Positions 44,803 to 56,849 of a stretch of 64,000 nucleotides of DNA are shown here, one piece after another (positions within the stretch are counted from its first letter, which is position 1; every line of letters begins with the position of its first letter). Source of the stretch: Polyangium sp. 6x1 (GTDB taxonomy: Bacteria; Myxococcota_A; Polyangia; Polyangiales; Polyangiaceae). Made by a program: the position numbers and the translations under genes. The stretch lies in contig NZ_JARZHH010000007.1 of the NCBI RefSeq assembly GCF_029946515.1, positions 174,708-238,707 on the forward strand. The letters run 5' to 3'. The notes beneath the pieces were generated by a model that had not been told where the DNA came from, made no database searches, and saw nothing but the letters and a program-made list of their open reading frames with translations.

Positions 44803-45906
44803 CTATTTCGTGACCGGCGCGGGCGCAGGCGCGGGCGCGGATTTCGCGGGCGCGGGCTTCGCGGGCGGCGCCGGGGGTTTCCTGGAGTATCCGAGGCCGA
44901 GCGTGAGCATCATGCCGTTACGTATCTGCCACTGGTCGGTGAGCTGGGGCTGGCGCACGAGCTTGAGCTCGTAATCGAGCGTCGCCCACTCGACGACCTT
45001 GAAGGAAATGGCCGCGCCGATGTCCAGGTTCGTGAGCTGTATCGGGTTCTTCTTCGCTTCTCCGGCCGCGGGCATGTCGTTGTTCCACGCCGGGATGAGC
45101 GCACCGACACCGACCTTGTAAGAAATCTTTTTGTCCTGAAAAGATCCCCACATCTCGAGCGAGCCCTCGACGCCGAGCTGAAGGACGTCACGGAGCTCCT
45201 GCACCTCGACGCGATCGGCCGTCGCCGCGTCGTCCTTCAAGATGAGCTGTCCTTCGGCGAAGGTCTGCAATCCGCCGAGACCGACGCGGGTCTCCAGGTT
45301 GAATCGATCCCCGGAGAAAGGACGCGCGAACGGGCCGATGGTCTCTTTCAGCGTGAGGGGGCGAAACGGGTCGGTGAGCGTGAGGCGGCGCGAGGTGACG
45401 GTCTCGGTCGCGCCGGCGACGCGAGCGATGGTGTACGTGGTGTCGGCGGGGCGAACGTCGAAACCACGAAAGAGCGGCGTGCCGAGCGTGAACCGCGCGA
45501 AGGGGCCGAACCAGGGGCGCACGAAATACAGGTAGGTGCTCTCGATCGTGAATGCGTCGGCGCTCTTGACGGGCTCTTCGAGGGCCGGGGTCTTCGTGAG
45601 CGCCTCGTTGATGCCGAGGACCGTGCGCCATTCGTGGCCCCCCCGCCGGTACGTCGCGACGCCGTCGAACTTGAGGCCCACCGTGAGCGTGGAGCCATTC
45701 GGCGTGACGCCGACGACGTCGCGGGTATCCACGAGCGAGAACGTGGCGCCATTTTTCATGGTGATCTCGAGCCCGCCCTGCTTGGGCGGCTCGGCGATCG
45801 TGACGTCGACGTATTGCTTGGCGGCGGCGTCTTGCGCGCGGGATGCCGCAGGCGCGGAGAGGAGGGCGGCCAACATCGAAGCCGAAAGGAGCGTTCGTCG
45901 AGACAT
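44803..45906 (-). CDS. Putative outer-membrane beta-barrel protein
   Basis: The protein has 367 residues. The Sec signal ends ASRAQD; the ATG at 45906 is chosen because the longer frame upstream has no signal. After a short N-terminal domain the sequence alternates aromatic and polar residues in strands (ESTYLYFVRPWFGPFARFTLG, ISYKVGVGALIPAW, ATLDYELKLVRQP, MMLTLGLGY), as in outer-membrane porin-like barrels. The tail is a Pro/Ala/Lys-rich stretch. No family can be named. Confidence 0.7.
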   Translation of the reverse strand: MSRRTLLSASMLAALLSAPAASRAQDAAAKQYVDVTIAEPPKQGGLEITMKNGATFSLVDTRDVVGVTPNGSTLTVGLKFDGVATYRRGGHEWRTVLGINEALTKTPALEEPVKSADAFTIESTYLYFVRPWFGPFARFTLGTPLFRGFDVRPADTTYTIARVAGATETVTSRRLTLTDPFRPLTLKETIGPFARPFSGDRFNLETRVGLGGLQTFAEGQLILKDDAATADRVEVQELRDVLQLGVEGSLEMWGSFQDKKISYKVGVGALIPAWNNDMPAAGEAKKNPIQLTNLDIGAAISFKVVEWATLDYELKLVRQPQLTDQWQIRNGMMLTLGLGYSRKPPAPPAKPAPAKSAPAPAPAPVTK

Positions 45907-46086
45907 GATTCCCCGGAGTATGGAAGATGGACGTTCGTCCGCGAATTCGTGGCGCGTGTGCAAGCCACGTGCCATACCACGGATACGGCAAATTGCCCGA
46001 GGAATTTGCGCGTACGTGTCGTGCGGCCCCCTAGAGCGATGTCTCGACGCCGCGCAGGGTGATGCCTTCGGTCCTCACCCCGCGGG

Positions 46087-47682
46087 TCAGAGCCCGATGT
46101 TCATCACGGGGAAGAAGGGGAGGCCGCCCTGCTTGGAGAGATTGACGAGGCCGATCTGGACGCCGCGGAGGCGCTCGGTGTGGTTGACGAGGCCGATCTG
46201 GACCCCACGGACATGCTTGGAGCGATTGTAAAGGCCCACTGTCGCGCCGGTCAGGCGCTCGGAATAATTGGCGACGCCGATCTGCATGCCCGTGACCTCC
46301 TCGGCGCTGTCGAAGAACCCGGCCTGCAATCCGTGAATGTGGTCCTTCACGAGGTTGACCATGCCGAGCTGCGCGCCGATCTGATCGTCGCCGGTCATGT
46401 TGACGACGCCGATCTGCGAGACGCCGTAAAACTCCTCCCGGACGCCATTGAAGGTGCCAATCTGGAAGACGCCCCGGAAGTCGTCGTCGACGAAGTTGAA
46501 GAGGCCGCCGAGCTGGAGAACACCGGAGAATTCATCGTCGACGTAATTGAAAAGCGCGCTCGTCTGGAAGACGCCCTGAAACGTCTCATCGACGTACGCC
46601 CCGAGGCCGAACTGGCCAAGGCCGTGGAAGCCGTCGTCGAGGAGGATGTTTGCGACGCCGGCCTGGAACACACCGTAAAACTCGTCGGCGACGATGTTGA
46701 CGGCGCCGATCTGGCCGATGCCGTAAAACTCCTCATCGACGCCGTTGAGGAGGCCGATCTGGAGGGCGCCATAAAAACGCTCCTCGGCGAGGTTCACGAG
46801 GCCGAGCTGGGTGACGCCTCGAAAATCGCCGTCCTCGACCGCATTGAATGCGGCGATCTGGGCGACGCCCGAGAAATTGCCGTGGTCGATCTTGTTGTAC
46901 GCGCCGAGCTGGAGCGCGCCGACGAACCCGCCGCCGCCGCGCGGGCCGCCCCCGTAGTCGTCGTTCCAGTCGAGGCCCGCGCCGATGATGTTGTACGCGC
47001 CGAGCTGCAAGCCGCCGATGAACGCGTCGGTGCCGTTGCGCCCGCCGATCTGCGCGAGGCCGAGGAAGCGGTGCGTGTCGTTGCGGACGAAGGCATACTG
47101 CGCGACGCCCACGAAAAGATCGGTGACGACGTTGCGGTAAAGCGCGATCTGCGCGCCGCCGTAGAGCTCCTTCACGAGGTTTCTGCCGAGCGTGAGCTCG
47201 ACGCCGCCGCGGAAGGTGCGCTCGACGTTGGTGTGCAAAAGGCCAACCTGCGCGAGGCCCGTGAAGTGCTGGGCCTCGGCGCCGAAGAGGCCCACCTGCG
47301 CGCCGCCGTAAAACTCCTTCGCCGACGGCGTGACGATGCCGAGCTGCGCGATGCCCGCGAAGAGGTCGGCCTCGGGGAAGACGCCCGGTTGCAGGAAATA
47401 CCAGCGGCTCGGCTTCGGCGGCAGAGGCGGCGGGACGTACGGCGGCGGGACGTACGGAGGCGGCGGAGGCGGCGGCGGCGGGAGGTCCGTGGGGACCTCG
47501 AGGGGCGGCGGCTGCTCCAAGGGGGCATCGATCGGAGGCGGCGGCGGGGCCTCCTCGGGCGCATCGACGGCAGCTTCCTGCGCCCGCGCGAGGGGCGCGC
47601 TCGCGAAGCAGGAGCCCAGCCCGACGAGGAGAGCCACGAGCCCCCTGCGCCTCGGATTGCAGATTCTCATGTCGTCCAGCAT
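46087..47682 (-). CDS. LA_2272-type surface repeat protein
   Basis: The protein has 531 residues from the ATG at 47682 (another Met four codons later). A signal ends PLARAQ; then a Pro-rich spacer (about 50-95). The remainder, about 420 residues, is roughly 20 tandem units of about 20-22 residues with consensus FxGVxQIGxxNxVDE, for example ERLRGVQIGLVN and DDFRGVFQIGTFN, closing with FPVMNIGL. This is the pattern of the LA_2272 surface-repeat family, probably a beta-solenoid or barrel at the cell surface. Function is unknown. Confidence 0.85.
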   Translation of the reverse strand: MLDDMRICNPRRRGLVALLVGLGSCFASAPLARAQEAAVDAPEEAPPPPPIDAPLEQPPPLEVPTDLPPPPPPPPPYVPPPYVPPPLPPKPSRWYFLQPGVFPEADLFAGIAQLGIVTPSAKEFYGGAQVGLFGAEAQHFTGLAQVGLLHTNVERTFRGGVELTLGRNLVKELYGGAQIALYRNVVTDLFVGVAQYAFVRNDTHRFLGLAQIGGRNGTDAFIGGLQLGAYNIIGAGLDWNDDYGGGPRGGGGFVGALQLGAYNKIDHGNFSGVAQIAAFNAVEDGDFRGVTQLGLVNLAEERFYGALQIGLLNGVDEEFYGIGQIGAVNIVADEFYGVFQAGVANILLDDGFHGLGQFGLGAYVDETFQGVFQTSALFNYVDDEFSGVLQLGGLFNFVDDDFRGVFQIGTFNGVREEFYGVSQIGVVNMTGDDQIGAQLGMVNLVKDHIHGLQAGFFDSAEEVTGMQIGVANYSERLTGATVGLYNRSKHVRGVQIGLVNHTERLRGVQIGLVNLSKQGGLPFFPVMNIGL

Positions 47683-47744
47683 GAACGCGGTGCCCCGAGG
47701 GAGCTTACAGGAAGGTTCCCCAGGAAAACCAGCGCGGCGCGCGG

Positions 47745-48290
47745 CTACCTGCGGAACGCGCTCGGCTCGACCTCGTACTTGAGCATTTCGCCGAGCAGGT
47801 CGTCCTCCGTCGCGACGACGCGGAAGCCGAGCTTCTCGAGGATGCGGCGCGAGGCGAGGTGCCACGTGAACGTCGAGGCCCGCACGGCGCGCACGCGCGG
47901 CTCGGCGAGCGCCCACGCGACGGACGCGCTCACGGCCTCGAAGCCGAAGCCCTGCCGCTGCGATTCCTCCTCGATGCCGTACGCGACCTCGACGAGGCCC
48001 TCCGTGTCAGGTCCCCCATGAAAAACCACGCTGCCGATGACCCGCGGGGACGGCTCGCGCGAGAGGGCCACACGATCCCCCCAGAGCCGGTGGTACGGAT
48101 CGGCGCGCACGGCGTCGAGCCGCGCGAGGAACGCACGCTCGACGAGCGCGCGGCCCGGCCACGCCGTGGGCATCTTCGCGCCGAGGAGCGCCTCGGTATC
48201 GGCGCGGCGCCCATCGAGCACGGCCTCGACGACCTCCACCGTCATGGGGATCATCTCGAGGCGCTCGGTGATGATCTTGGGGCACGACAC
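47745..48290 (-). CDS. GNAT-family N-acetyltransferase
   Basis: The protein has 181 residues from a GTG at 48290. It matches the RimJ/Acetyltransf_3 branch: TERLEMIPM at the start, IGSVVFHGG, VEVAYGIEEESQRQGFGFEA (acetyl-CoA binding strand and loop) and ASRRILEKLGFRVV. Such enzymes acetylate amino groups of small molecules or protein N-termini; the substrate here is not predictable. Confidence 0.9.
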   Translation of the reverse strand: MSCPKIITERLEMIPMTVEVVEAVLDGRRADTEALLGAKMPTAWPGRALVERAFLARLDAVRADPYHRLWGDRVALSREPSPRVIGSVVFHGGPDTEGLVEVAYGIEEESQRQGFGFEAVSASVAWALAEPRVRAVRASTFTWHLASRRILEKLGFRVVATEDDLLGEMLKYEVEPSAFRR

Positions 48291-48398
48291 CCCTCGAATT
48301 TCTCAAAGCTTCGGCGCTCTCGCAAGCGTCAACGGCCGACGCGCTGCGGCGAGGCGCTTGACAGCGGGCGCGCCCGGGTATGAAACCAATGGGCGCGC

Positions 48399-51300
48399 AT
48401 GGTCCAGAGGATCAAGCCCCTGCCCGCCGGAACGCTGGTCGCACGGCGGTTCGTGATCGGCTCGCTCGCCGGGCGCGGCGGCATGGGCGAAGTCTACCGC
48501 GCCCGCGATCAGGAGACCGGCGAAGAGGTCGCGCTGAAGCTCTTGCATACGGACGCGACGTCGCTCGATACGGAGCGCTTCGCCCGGGAAGCACGAATTC
48601 TGTCCGAGATCCGCCATGCGCGTGTCGTGTCGTACGTGGCACACGGTCAGAGCGAGGACGGCGCGCATTTCCTGGCGATGCAATGGCTGGAAGGCGAGGA
48701 CCTCGCAAAACGGCTGGCGCGCGGTCCGCTGTCGACGCGCGAGGCGCTGCTCTTGCTCCGGCGCATCACGGAAGGGCTCGCCGCGCTGCACGCGCGCCGC
48801 GTCGTGCACCGGGACCTCAAACCCTCGAACGTGCTCCTGCGCGGAGGAGACATCGACCAGGCGACGATCGTGGACCTCGGGATCGCACGATCGATGGGGC
48901 CGTCGACGGGCATCACCGCGACGGGTCGCTCGATCGGGACACCCGAATACATGTCGCCCGAGCAGGTGGGCAGCGAGGGGCCGATTGGCCCCGCCTCGGA
49001 CATGTTCTCGCTCGGCTGCATCCTGTTCGAGTGCCTGGCCGGTCGGCCGCCGTTCGTCGCGACAGACCCCGTGCTCGTGATGTCGAAGATCCTGAGCGAG
49101 GAGCCGCCCGACCTCCGGCCGCTGCGGCCAGGCGTGCCGCCGGCCGTCGCGGCGCTCGTGCGAAACCTGCTGCAGAAGGATCCGGACAAACGCCCGGCGA
49201 GCGTGTCGGACCTGCTCGACGAGCTGCCGGCGCTGTTCGAGCTCGGCGCGCGCAAGGGCGCGTTCTCGCCGGCGGTCGCGCGGGATCTGCAGGAGCTCTT
49301 CAGCGTGCTCGTGCTCGCTCCGCCCGCGGAGGCGCCGCGCGAGGAGCTCGCGCGGATCCTGCTGCGAAACGGGGCGTTCTCGCAGGGGCCGTCTGCGGAG
49401 GGGTGGCTCGTGGCAGCGTTCGCGCGGTTCGGCGGGGACGCGACGGATCAGGCGGCGGCGGCGGCGCGCGCGGCGCTCGCGCTGAAGGCGGCCTCTCCGG
49501 AGGCGACGATCGCGCTCGCGACGGGGCCCGGGTTCGTGTCGGGCGAGCAGCCGATCGGGGAAGCCGTGGATCGCGCGGTGGAGGCGCTCCGCGAGGAGGA
49601 CGCGCCGCGCGGCGTGGTGATGGTCGACGCGGTCACGGCGGGGCTCGTCGGAGCTCGCTTCGAGACGACACGCGAGGGCGGGCGGATCCTGCTCACGGGC
49701 GGCGGGACGCGGCGGGACGAGGCGCGGCCGCTGCTCGGAAAAACCTTGCCGTTCATGGGGCGCAAGCGCGAGCTCGACCTGCTCTTGCGGGCGTTCGAGG
49801 CGACGCGGGAGGAGCCGCTGTCACGGGCGGTCGTGGTGGTCGCGCCGGCCGGCATGGGCAAGTCGCGGCTCCTGCGGGAGCTACGCGCGCGGATCGAGGC
49901 GCGCGCGGAGGACGTGCTTTTCCTCGTCGGTCGGAGCGAGCCGCTCGAGACGACGGCGTACGCGTTGCTTGCGGACGCGCTGCGCGGGCGCGGGCCGCGG
50001 GAGCTCACGACGACGAGCCAGCGGCAAGCGGCGGCGGGCTTCGTGGACGGGCGGGTCGCACGGGCGCAGATCGAGCAGACGTTCCTCGCGTACCTGCGCG
50101 CCGCGTGCGCCGCGCGGCCGCTGGTGCTGGCGCTCGAGGACGTGCACCACGCGGACGCGCGGAGCGTGCGTCTCGTGGAGCGCGCGCTCGTGGAGCTGTC
50201 GGATCTGCCGCTCTTCGTGCTGGCGCTGGCGCGGCCGGACGTGGAGGACGTCTACCCGCGGCTCTGGGGCGATCGGGCGGAGCGGATGGTGCTGTCGCCG
50301 CTGGTTCGTCGCGACGCGGAGGAGCTCGCGCGCGCCGCGCTCGGGCCGGAGGAGAGCGACGCGGTGGTGGAGCGGATCGCCACACGCTCCGCGGGCAATC
50401 CGTTCTTCGTGGAGGAGCTCGCGCGCGCGGCGCGGGACGAGGGCGAGGGGGAGCGGCCGGCGACGCTCGTGGCGATGCTGCAAGCGCGGCTCGGGCGGCT
50501 CGGTCCGGAGGCGCGGCGGACGCTGGTCGCGGCGAGCATCTTCGGGACGCGGTTCTGGCGCGGAGGCGTGCTCGCGCTGATGGATCGGGAGGGACAAGGG
50601 GCCGTCGTGGATCAGGCGCTCGCGGCGCTTTTGCGCGCGGAGCTTCTGGAGAAGCAACGAACGAGCAGGCTCACGGGAGACGTGGAGTACGCGTTCCGGC
50701 ACGTGCTCGTGCGCGAGGCGGCGTACGGGCTGCTGCGGGAGGAGGAGCTCGCGCTCGGGCATGCGCGGGCGGCGGCGTTCCTGGAGGCCGCGGGCGAACA
50801 CGAGGCGCAGGTGCTCGCCGAGCACTGGCAACGCGGCGGCGACGCGGCGCGCGCGCGGGTGCTGCATGTGCGCGCGGCGCGCGAAGCGTTCGAACGGAAC
50901 GACCTCGCAGGGACCCGGGCGCACGCCGCGAAGGCCGAGGAGCTCGGCGCCGAGGGGGCCGAGCTCGGTCTCGTGCGCGGCATGGCGTGCTGCATTCTGT
51001 ACTGGAACACGGCCTGGGCCGAGGCGTGCCTGATGGGCATCGAGGCGCTGCCGCTCTTGCCGAAGGGCTCGACGTGGCACTGCCGGGTGCTCGGGCTCGT
51101 CTGCACGCTGACGGGGCTCGGGATGAACGCCGAGGCGTTCCCGGGCTACCTCGACGAGCTGCTCGCGCTGACGCCGGAGCTGGAAGCGCAAGGGGCCTAC
51201 GCGGAGTGCCTCGGGCGGCTGCTCTGCCTGCTCGCGATGCGGCTCGATCGGGGCGAGTCGCACAAGGCGCTCGATCGGATGCGCGAGACGCTGGAACGGG

Positions 51301-52160
51301 CAGGCGCGGTGGATCCGAGCGCGCACGGGTGGGCGAGGCTCGCGGCCTACGAGTACGGTCGGACCACGACGAACGAGCCGCTCGCGCTGCTCGAGATCAT
51401 CGAAGACGCGACGCTCGCGTTCGAGGAAGCGGGCGACGCGCGGATGCGAGCGCTCTGCGTGGCGCGTGTCGGCGAGGCGCTCGCGTCGCTCGGGGCCGCA
51501 GGCGAGGCCGAGGCGCGCTTCGCGGAGGCGGAGGCGCAGGCGACGGCGGTGGATGACGCGCTCACGAAGTGCGGGGTGCGGCTCCTCCACGCGGCGTTCC
51601 TGGCCGAGCAACCCTCGGCGGAGGCGCGCGAGGAGGCGCGCGCGCTCGCCGGGACGCTCGCCGCGGAGCCGGGGATCGGGCCGTTCGACGCGGGGATCGC
51701 GTGGGGGATCGCGGCGCGGGTGTCGCTCGCGGAGGGGGACGCGGCAGGGGCGCTCGGCGAGGTGGATCGGGGGCTCGGGCTCGTCGATCGCATGGGCCTG
51801 CGTCGGCTCTCGCTCACGGCGACGCGGATCCGCGCGCTGTCGCGGCTCGGACGGGTGGCGGAGGCGGCTTCGCTCTCGCGCGCGGCCCTCGGGGAGATGC
51901 GGGCCGCCGGGGGCCTCGGCGCGGGCGAGGTGGATTTGCGGATGGCGGCGGCCGAGGCGCTGCGCGCGGCGGGCGACATCGACGCTTTCGAGGGGGAGCT
52001 GCGCGCAGCGCTGCGGCTGCTCGGGCGCGAGCTCGCGGACGTGCGGGATCCGGAGGGACAAACCCGGCTCCTGCGCGACGTGCCAGCGAACGCGGAGGCT
52101 GCCCGTCTGGCGCAGGAGCACTTCGGCGAGAGCGCCGTGCTCACGCTCGTGGCGAGCTAG
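48399..52160 (+). CDS. Ser/Thr protein kinase with AAA-type ATPase and TPR region
   Basis: The protein has 1253 residues. The kinase domain (about 18-290) has the glycine loop GRGGMGEV, Lys47, catalytic Asp139 in HRDLKPSN, Asp159 in DLG (in place of DFG) and a GTPEYMSPEQ activation segment, so it should be active. Residues about 300-450 resemble a degenerate class III cyclase domain (GEAVDRAVEAL). An AAA/STAND ATPase follows, with Walker A APAGMGKSR and ALEDVHHAD. The C-terminal 500 residues are TPR-like helices. There is no membrane segment. The architecture is that of PknK-type cytoplasmic integrators. Confidence 0.92.
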   Translation: MVQRIKPLPAGTLVARRFVIGSLAGRGGMGEVYRARDQETGEEVALKLLHTDATSLDTERFAREARILSEIRHARVVSYVAHGQSEDGAHFLAMQWLEGEDLAKRLARGPLSTREALLLLRRITEGLAALHARRVVHRDLKPSNVLLRGGDIDQATIVDLGIARSMGPSTGITATGRSIGTPEYMSPEQVGSEGPIGPASDMFSLGCILFECLAGRPPFVATDPVLVMSKILSEEPPDLRPLRPGVPPAVAALVRNLLQKDPDKRPASVSDLLDELPALFELGARKGAFSPAVARDLQELFSVLVLAPPAEAPREELARILLRNGAFSQGPSAEGWLVAAFARFGGDATDQAAAAARAALALKAASPEATIALATGPGFVSGEQPIGEAVDRAVEALREEDAPRGVVMVDAVTAGLVGARFETTREGGRILLTGGGTRRDEARPLLGKTLPFMGRKRELDLLLRAFEATREEPLSRAVVVVAPAGMGKSRLLRELRARIEARAEDVLFLVGRSEPLETTAYALLADALRGRGPRELTTTSQRQAAAGFVDGRVARAQIEQTFLAYLRAACAARPLVLALEDVHHADARSVRLVERALVELSDLPLFVLALARPDVEDVYPRLWGDRAERMVLSPLVRRDAEELARAALGPEESDAVVERIATRSAGNPFFVEELARAARDEGEGERPATLVAMLQARLGRLGPEARRTLVAASIFGTRFWRGGVLALMDREGQGAVVDQALAALLRAELLEKQRTSRLTGDVEYAFRHVLVREAAYGLLREEELALGHARAAAFLEAAGEHEAQVLAEHWQRGGDAARARVLHVRAAREAFERNDLAGTRAHAAKAEELGAEGAELGLVRGMACCILYWNTAWAEACLMGIEALPLLPKGSTWHCRVLGLVCTLTGLGMNAEAFPGYLDELLALTPELEAQGAYAECLGRLLCLLAMRLDRGESHKALDRMRETLERAGAVDPSAHGWARLAAYEYGRTTTNEPLALLEIIEDATLAFEEAGDARMRALCVARVGEALASLGAAGEAEARFAEAEAQATAVDDALTKCGVRLLHAAFLAEQPSAEAREEARALAGTLAAEPGIGPFDAGIAWGIAARVSLAEGDAAGALGEVDRGLGLVDRMGLRRLSLTATRIRALSRLGRVAEAASLSRAALGEMRAAGGLGAGEVDLRMAAAEALRAAGDIDAFEGELRAALRLLGRELADVRDPEGQTRLLRDVPANAEAARLAQEHFGESAVLTLVAS

Positions 52161-52530
52161 CGGGCGAGATCGCGCAGGCGGCGTATCCAAGGACGACGGG
52201 CCCGTCGCGCGTGGCCGTGGGCGTGGGCGTCCAGCCCCGCGCGAGGCGCGCTTCGAGCATCTCCGCCGCGGTCGGCTTGTGATCCCAGACGGCGACCGCC
52301 GTCAAACCGCCCAGTCAGGTCGTGTCGTAGACGAGAACCACGCCGGCCGGATGTTCGAGGACGACGTCGTGGTTGTATTCGTCCTGCACGACCACGTCCG
52401 CGACGAGCCGCGGCGGCGTGAGCGCGAGGCCCCAGCGGACCACGTCTTCGAGGGTGCGTTGCGAAGAGACGAGCGCCTCGATCACGCGCCGCGCGCCCGA
52501 TTCCACGTCCGTCCGCCATTCGATGTCCAT
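52141..52530 (-). CDS. Gene with in-frame TGA: selenoprotein candidate or nonsense pseudogene
   Basis: The ATG at 52530 opens 71 sense codons ending VVLVYDTT, then TGA (52317-52315), then the same frame continues with convincing protein (LGGLTAVAVWDHKPTAAEML, ARLARGW, VVLGYAAC) to a second stop at 52141. Both halves keep the strong third-position G/C bias, and no frameshift is needed. Directly after the TGA the message can form a 6-bp hairpin with loop GGUC (52288-52303) at about the distance used by bacterial SECIS elements. It follows the DUF6748-like gene by 47 bases and overlaps the kinase 3' end by 20. The function is not recognised. Confidence 0.6.
52288..52303 (-). promoter_or_regulatory. 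SECIS-like hairpin after in-frame TGA
   Basis: On the minus strand GACGGC-GGTC-GCCGTC starts 12 bases after the TGA, so the loop GGUC is at +18 to +21. In E. coli fdhF the SECIS loop also contains GGUC about 20 bases after UGA. In such GC-rich DNA a short hairpin can arise by chance. Confidence 0.35.
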
Positions 52531-52577
52531 GGCCACGGGATCGTGACGTGTCCGGGCGCGCGCCGCAAGGATCGCCC

Positions 52578-53435
52578 CTACTGCGTGTTGGTGTTCCGGA
52601 TGCCGCCGCTGCCACCCTCCCCGCCGCCGCCGCTGCCGCCGCCGCCCGCCAATCGACGGCCGATGACCGGGCCGTCGTCGGCGGGCGCGCCGGACCTGCG
52701 GAGCGTCGGCCGGATGATCGGGAGGAAGCCCTGCGTCGCCTGGAGGACGATGGCGTCTCCCGCCGGCCCATAGTTCTCGATGCGGACGTCCTGGCCGTTC
52801 AGGATCATGCCGAGCGTCGAGAAGAGGGCGGGCCCGGAGTCGAAATCGTCCCGACCATTGCCGGGGACTTCCTTGAGATCGAGCTCGTGGATCGTCCGCG
52901 TGGCGCCCGTGTTCAGGTGCTCCTGATTGAAGCTCGGGCAGGGCGCTGCGACGCAGACGACGCCGTTGTGCATGACACGATGGAACTCGCCCCGGAGCTC
53001 GGCCGGTTCGAGGGCGACCCAGGCAAACCGGAGCGAGAGCGAGCCGAGGCCGCTCTGACCCGAGAAGAGATCCCCGAAGAGAATGGCGCGCGTCGATTCT
53101 CGCTGCACCCCGATGGCCTCGCGGATCGTGCCCTCGACGCCCGCGAGCTGGAGGATGCTGGAGAACTGGATATCGGCGACGTAACACTCTTCGGCGGTGG
53201 TGCCGTCGACGCAGACCGTCTTTTCCTGGTTGACGGCGGAGATGAAGAACCCCCCGCACTGGGGAGATGCGCAGCGGCGAAGATCGCGCCGGGCGACGTA
53301 ATACGTCGCGAAGGAGATATCGGCTTCGTGCGTCGCCGTGGTTTCCGGCGCCGCGGCGTCGTCGGAGCCGAGACAACCTGCAAAGATCGGCATCATGACG
53401 AGCGACGCAGCAGCAAGGGTGCGGTGGGGTGACAC
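52578..53435 (-). CDS. DUF6748-like lipoprotein
   Basis: The protein has 285 residues. GGAGGAGG lies 5 bases before a GTG at 53435, which gives a compact signal ending MPIFAGC; the ATG five codons upstream is inside the ribosome site and is not used as the start. The N-terminal domain (ATYYVARRDLRRCASPQCGGFFISAVN, with TVCVDG and ECYVADI) resembles DUF6748 proteins of myxobacteria, from memory. The tail is a Gly/Ser-rich stretch ending in IRNTNTQ. Function is unknown. It is transcribed toward the TGA-interrupted gene. Confidence 0.75.
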   Translation of the reverse strand: MSPHRTLAAASLVMMPIFAGCLGSDDAAAPETTATHEADISFATYYVARRDLRRCASPQCGGFFISAVNQEKTVCVDGTTAEECYVADIQFSSILQLAGVEGTIREAIGVQRESTRAILFGDLFSGQSGLGSLSLRFAWVALEPAELRGEFHRVMHNGVVCVAAPCPSFNQEHLNTGATRTIHELDLKEVPGNGRDDFDSGPALFSTLGMILNGQDVRIENYGPAGDAIVLQATQGFLPIIRPTLRRSGAPADDGPVIGRRLAGGGGSGGGGEGGSGGIRNTNTQ

Positions 53436-53503
53436 GGATACCTCCTCCATCCGCTCCCCAGCAAGCCGGGTGCCGCCGTAGGGTCGCCAGAAAACCGGTC
53501 GGG

Positions 53504-56209
<2,706 letters not shown>

Positions 56210-56419
56210 TCGGCTCGGAGGGCGGGAGGAAGGCGCGCGCATCGTGGCACGAGGCGCGACGCGGATCACGGTGGTTCGTCGCCGGCGGCGGCCGCCATCC
56301 CCTCGCCCTGGCGCCGTCAGGTCGGACAGGGCATTTTCATGCACGAACGCGGGGCTTTTTCCTGGCACGTCGTTCGCCCTGGGGTAGGGCATGCAGCCCG
56401 TCGAACAGAGCATTCGTGG

Positions 56420-56425
56420 TATACC
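56420..56425 (+). promoter_or_regulatory. Possible extended -10 (TGG TATACC) of RidA-like gene
   Basis: TATACC preceded by TGG ends 6 bases before the ATG at 56432. There is no ribosome-binding sequence, so a leaderless message is likely. Confidence 0.4.
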
Positions 56426-56431
56426 CGGCCC

Positions 56432-56827
56432 ATGCAAAAACGACGGGTGTTCTCGGGCGCAGAGTGGGAAGCGCGCGTGGGGTATTGCCGCGCCGTGGCG
56501 GTCGGGCCGCACGTGTACGTCGGCGGGACGGCGCCCGTCGCGGTGGACGGAGGGACGCACGCAAAGGATGACGCGTATGCCCAGGCGATCCGCTGCTTCG
56601 AAATCATCGAGGCGGCCCTGCGAGAGCTCGGCGGTTCCCTCGCGGACGTGGTGCGCACGCGGATGTACGTGACCGACATCGAGCGCTGGTCCGAGATCGG
56701 GCGCGCGCACAAGGAGAAGGTCGGGCCGCACGCGCCCGCCGCGACGATGGTGGAGGTGCGGCGGCTCATCGCGCCGGACATGCTCGTGGAGATCGAGGTC
56801 GACGCTTACGTCGAGGGCGCAGGCTGA
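56432..56827 (+). CDS. RidA/YjgF-family protein
   Basis: The protein has 131 residues and covers a full RidA domain: GYCRAVAVGPHVYVGGTAPV, DDAYAQAIRCFEIIEAALRELG, VRTRMYVTDI, the Arg in VEVRRLIAPDMLVEIEVDA and the terminal acidic residue. The conserved Arg that binds the carboxylate of imine/enamine intermediates is present. RidA proteins hydrolyse reactive 2-aminoacrylate-type intermediates, but subfamilies vary in activity. It sits alone between an M1 peptidase gene (divergent) and a propeller gene (convergent). Confidence 0.92.
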   Translation: MQKRRVFSGAEWEARVGYCRAVAVGPHVYVGGTAPVAVDGGTHAKDDAYAQAIRCFEIIEAALRELGGSLADVVRTRMYVTDIERWSEIGRAHKEKVGPHAPAATMVEVRRLIAPDMLVEIEVDAYVEGAG

Positions 56828-56849
56828 GCCGGGCGCGCGCGCCCGCGGC

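Noticed and set aside
46090..47350. Regular DNA periodicity in the LA_2272-type gene, considered as a repeat array
   Set aside because: The period is in the protein (20-22 residues), and the DNA units are diverged with no spacer pattern.
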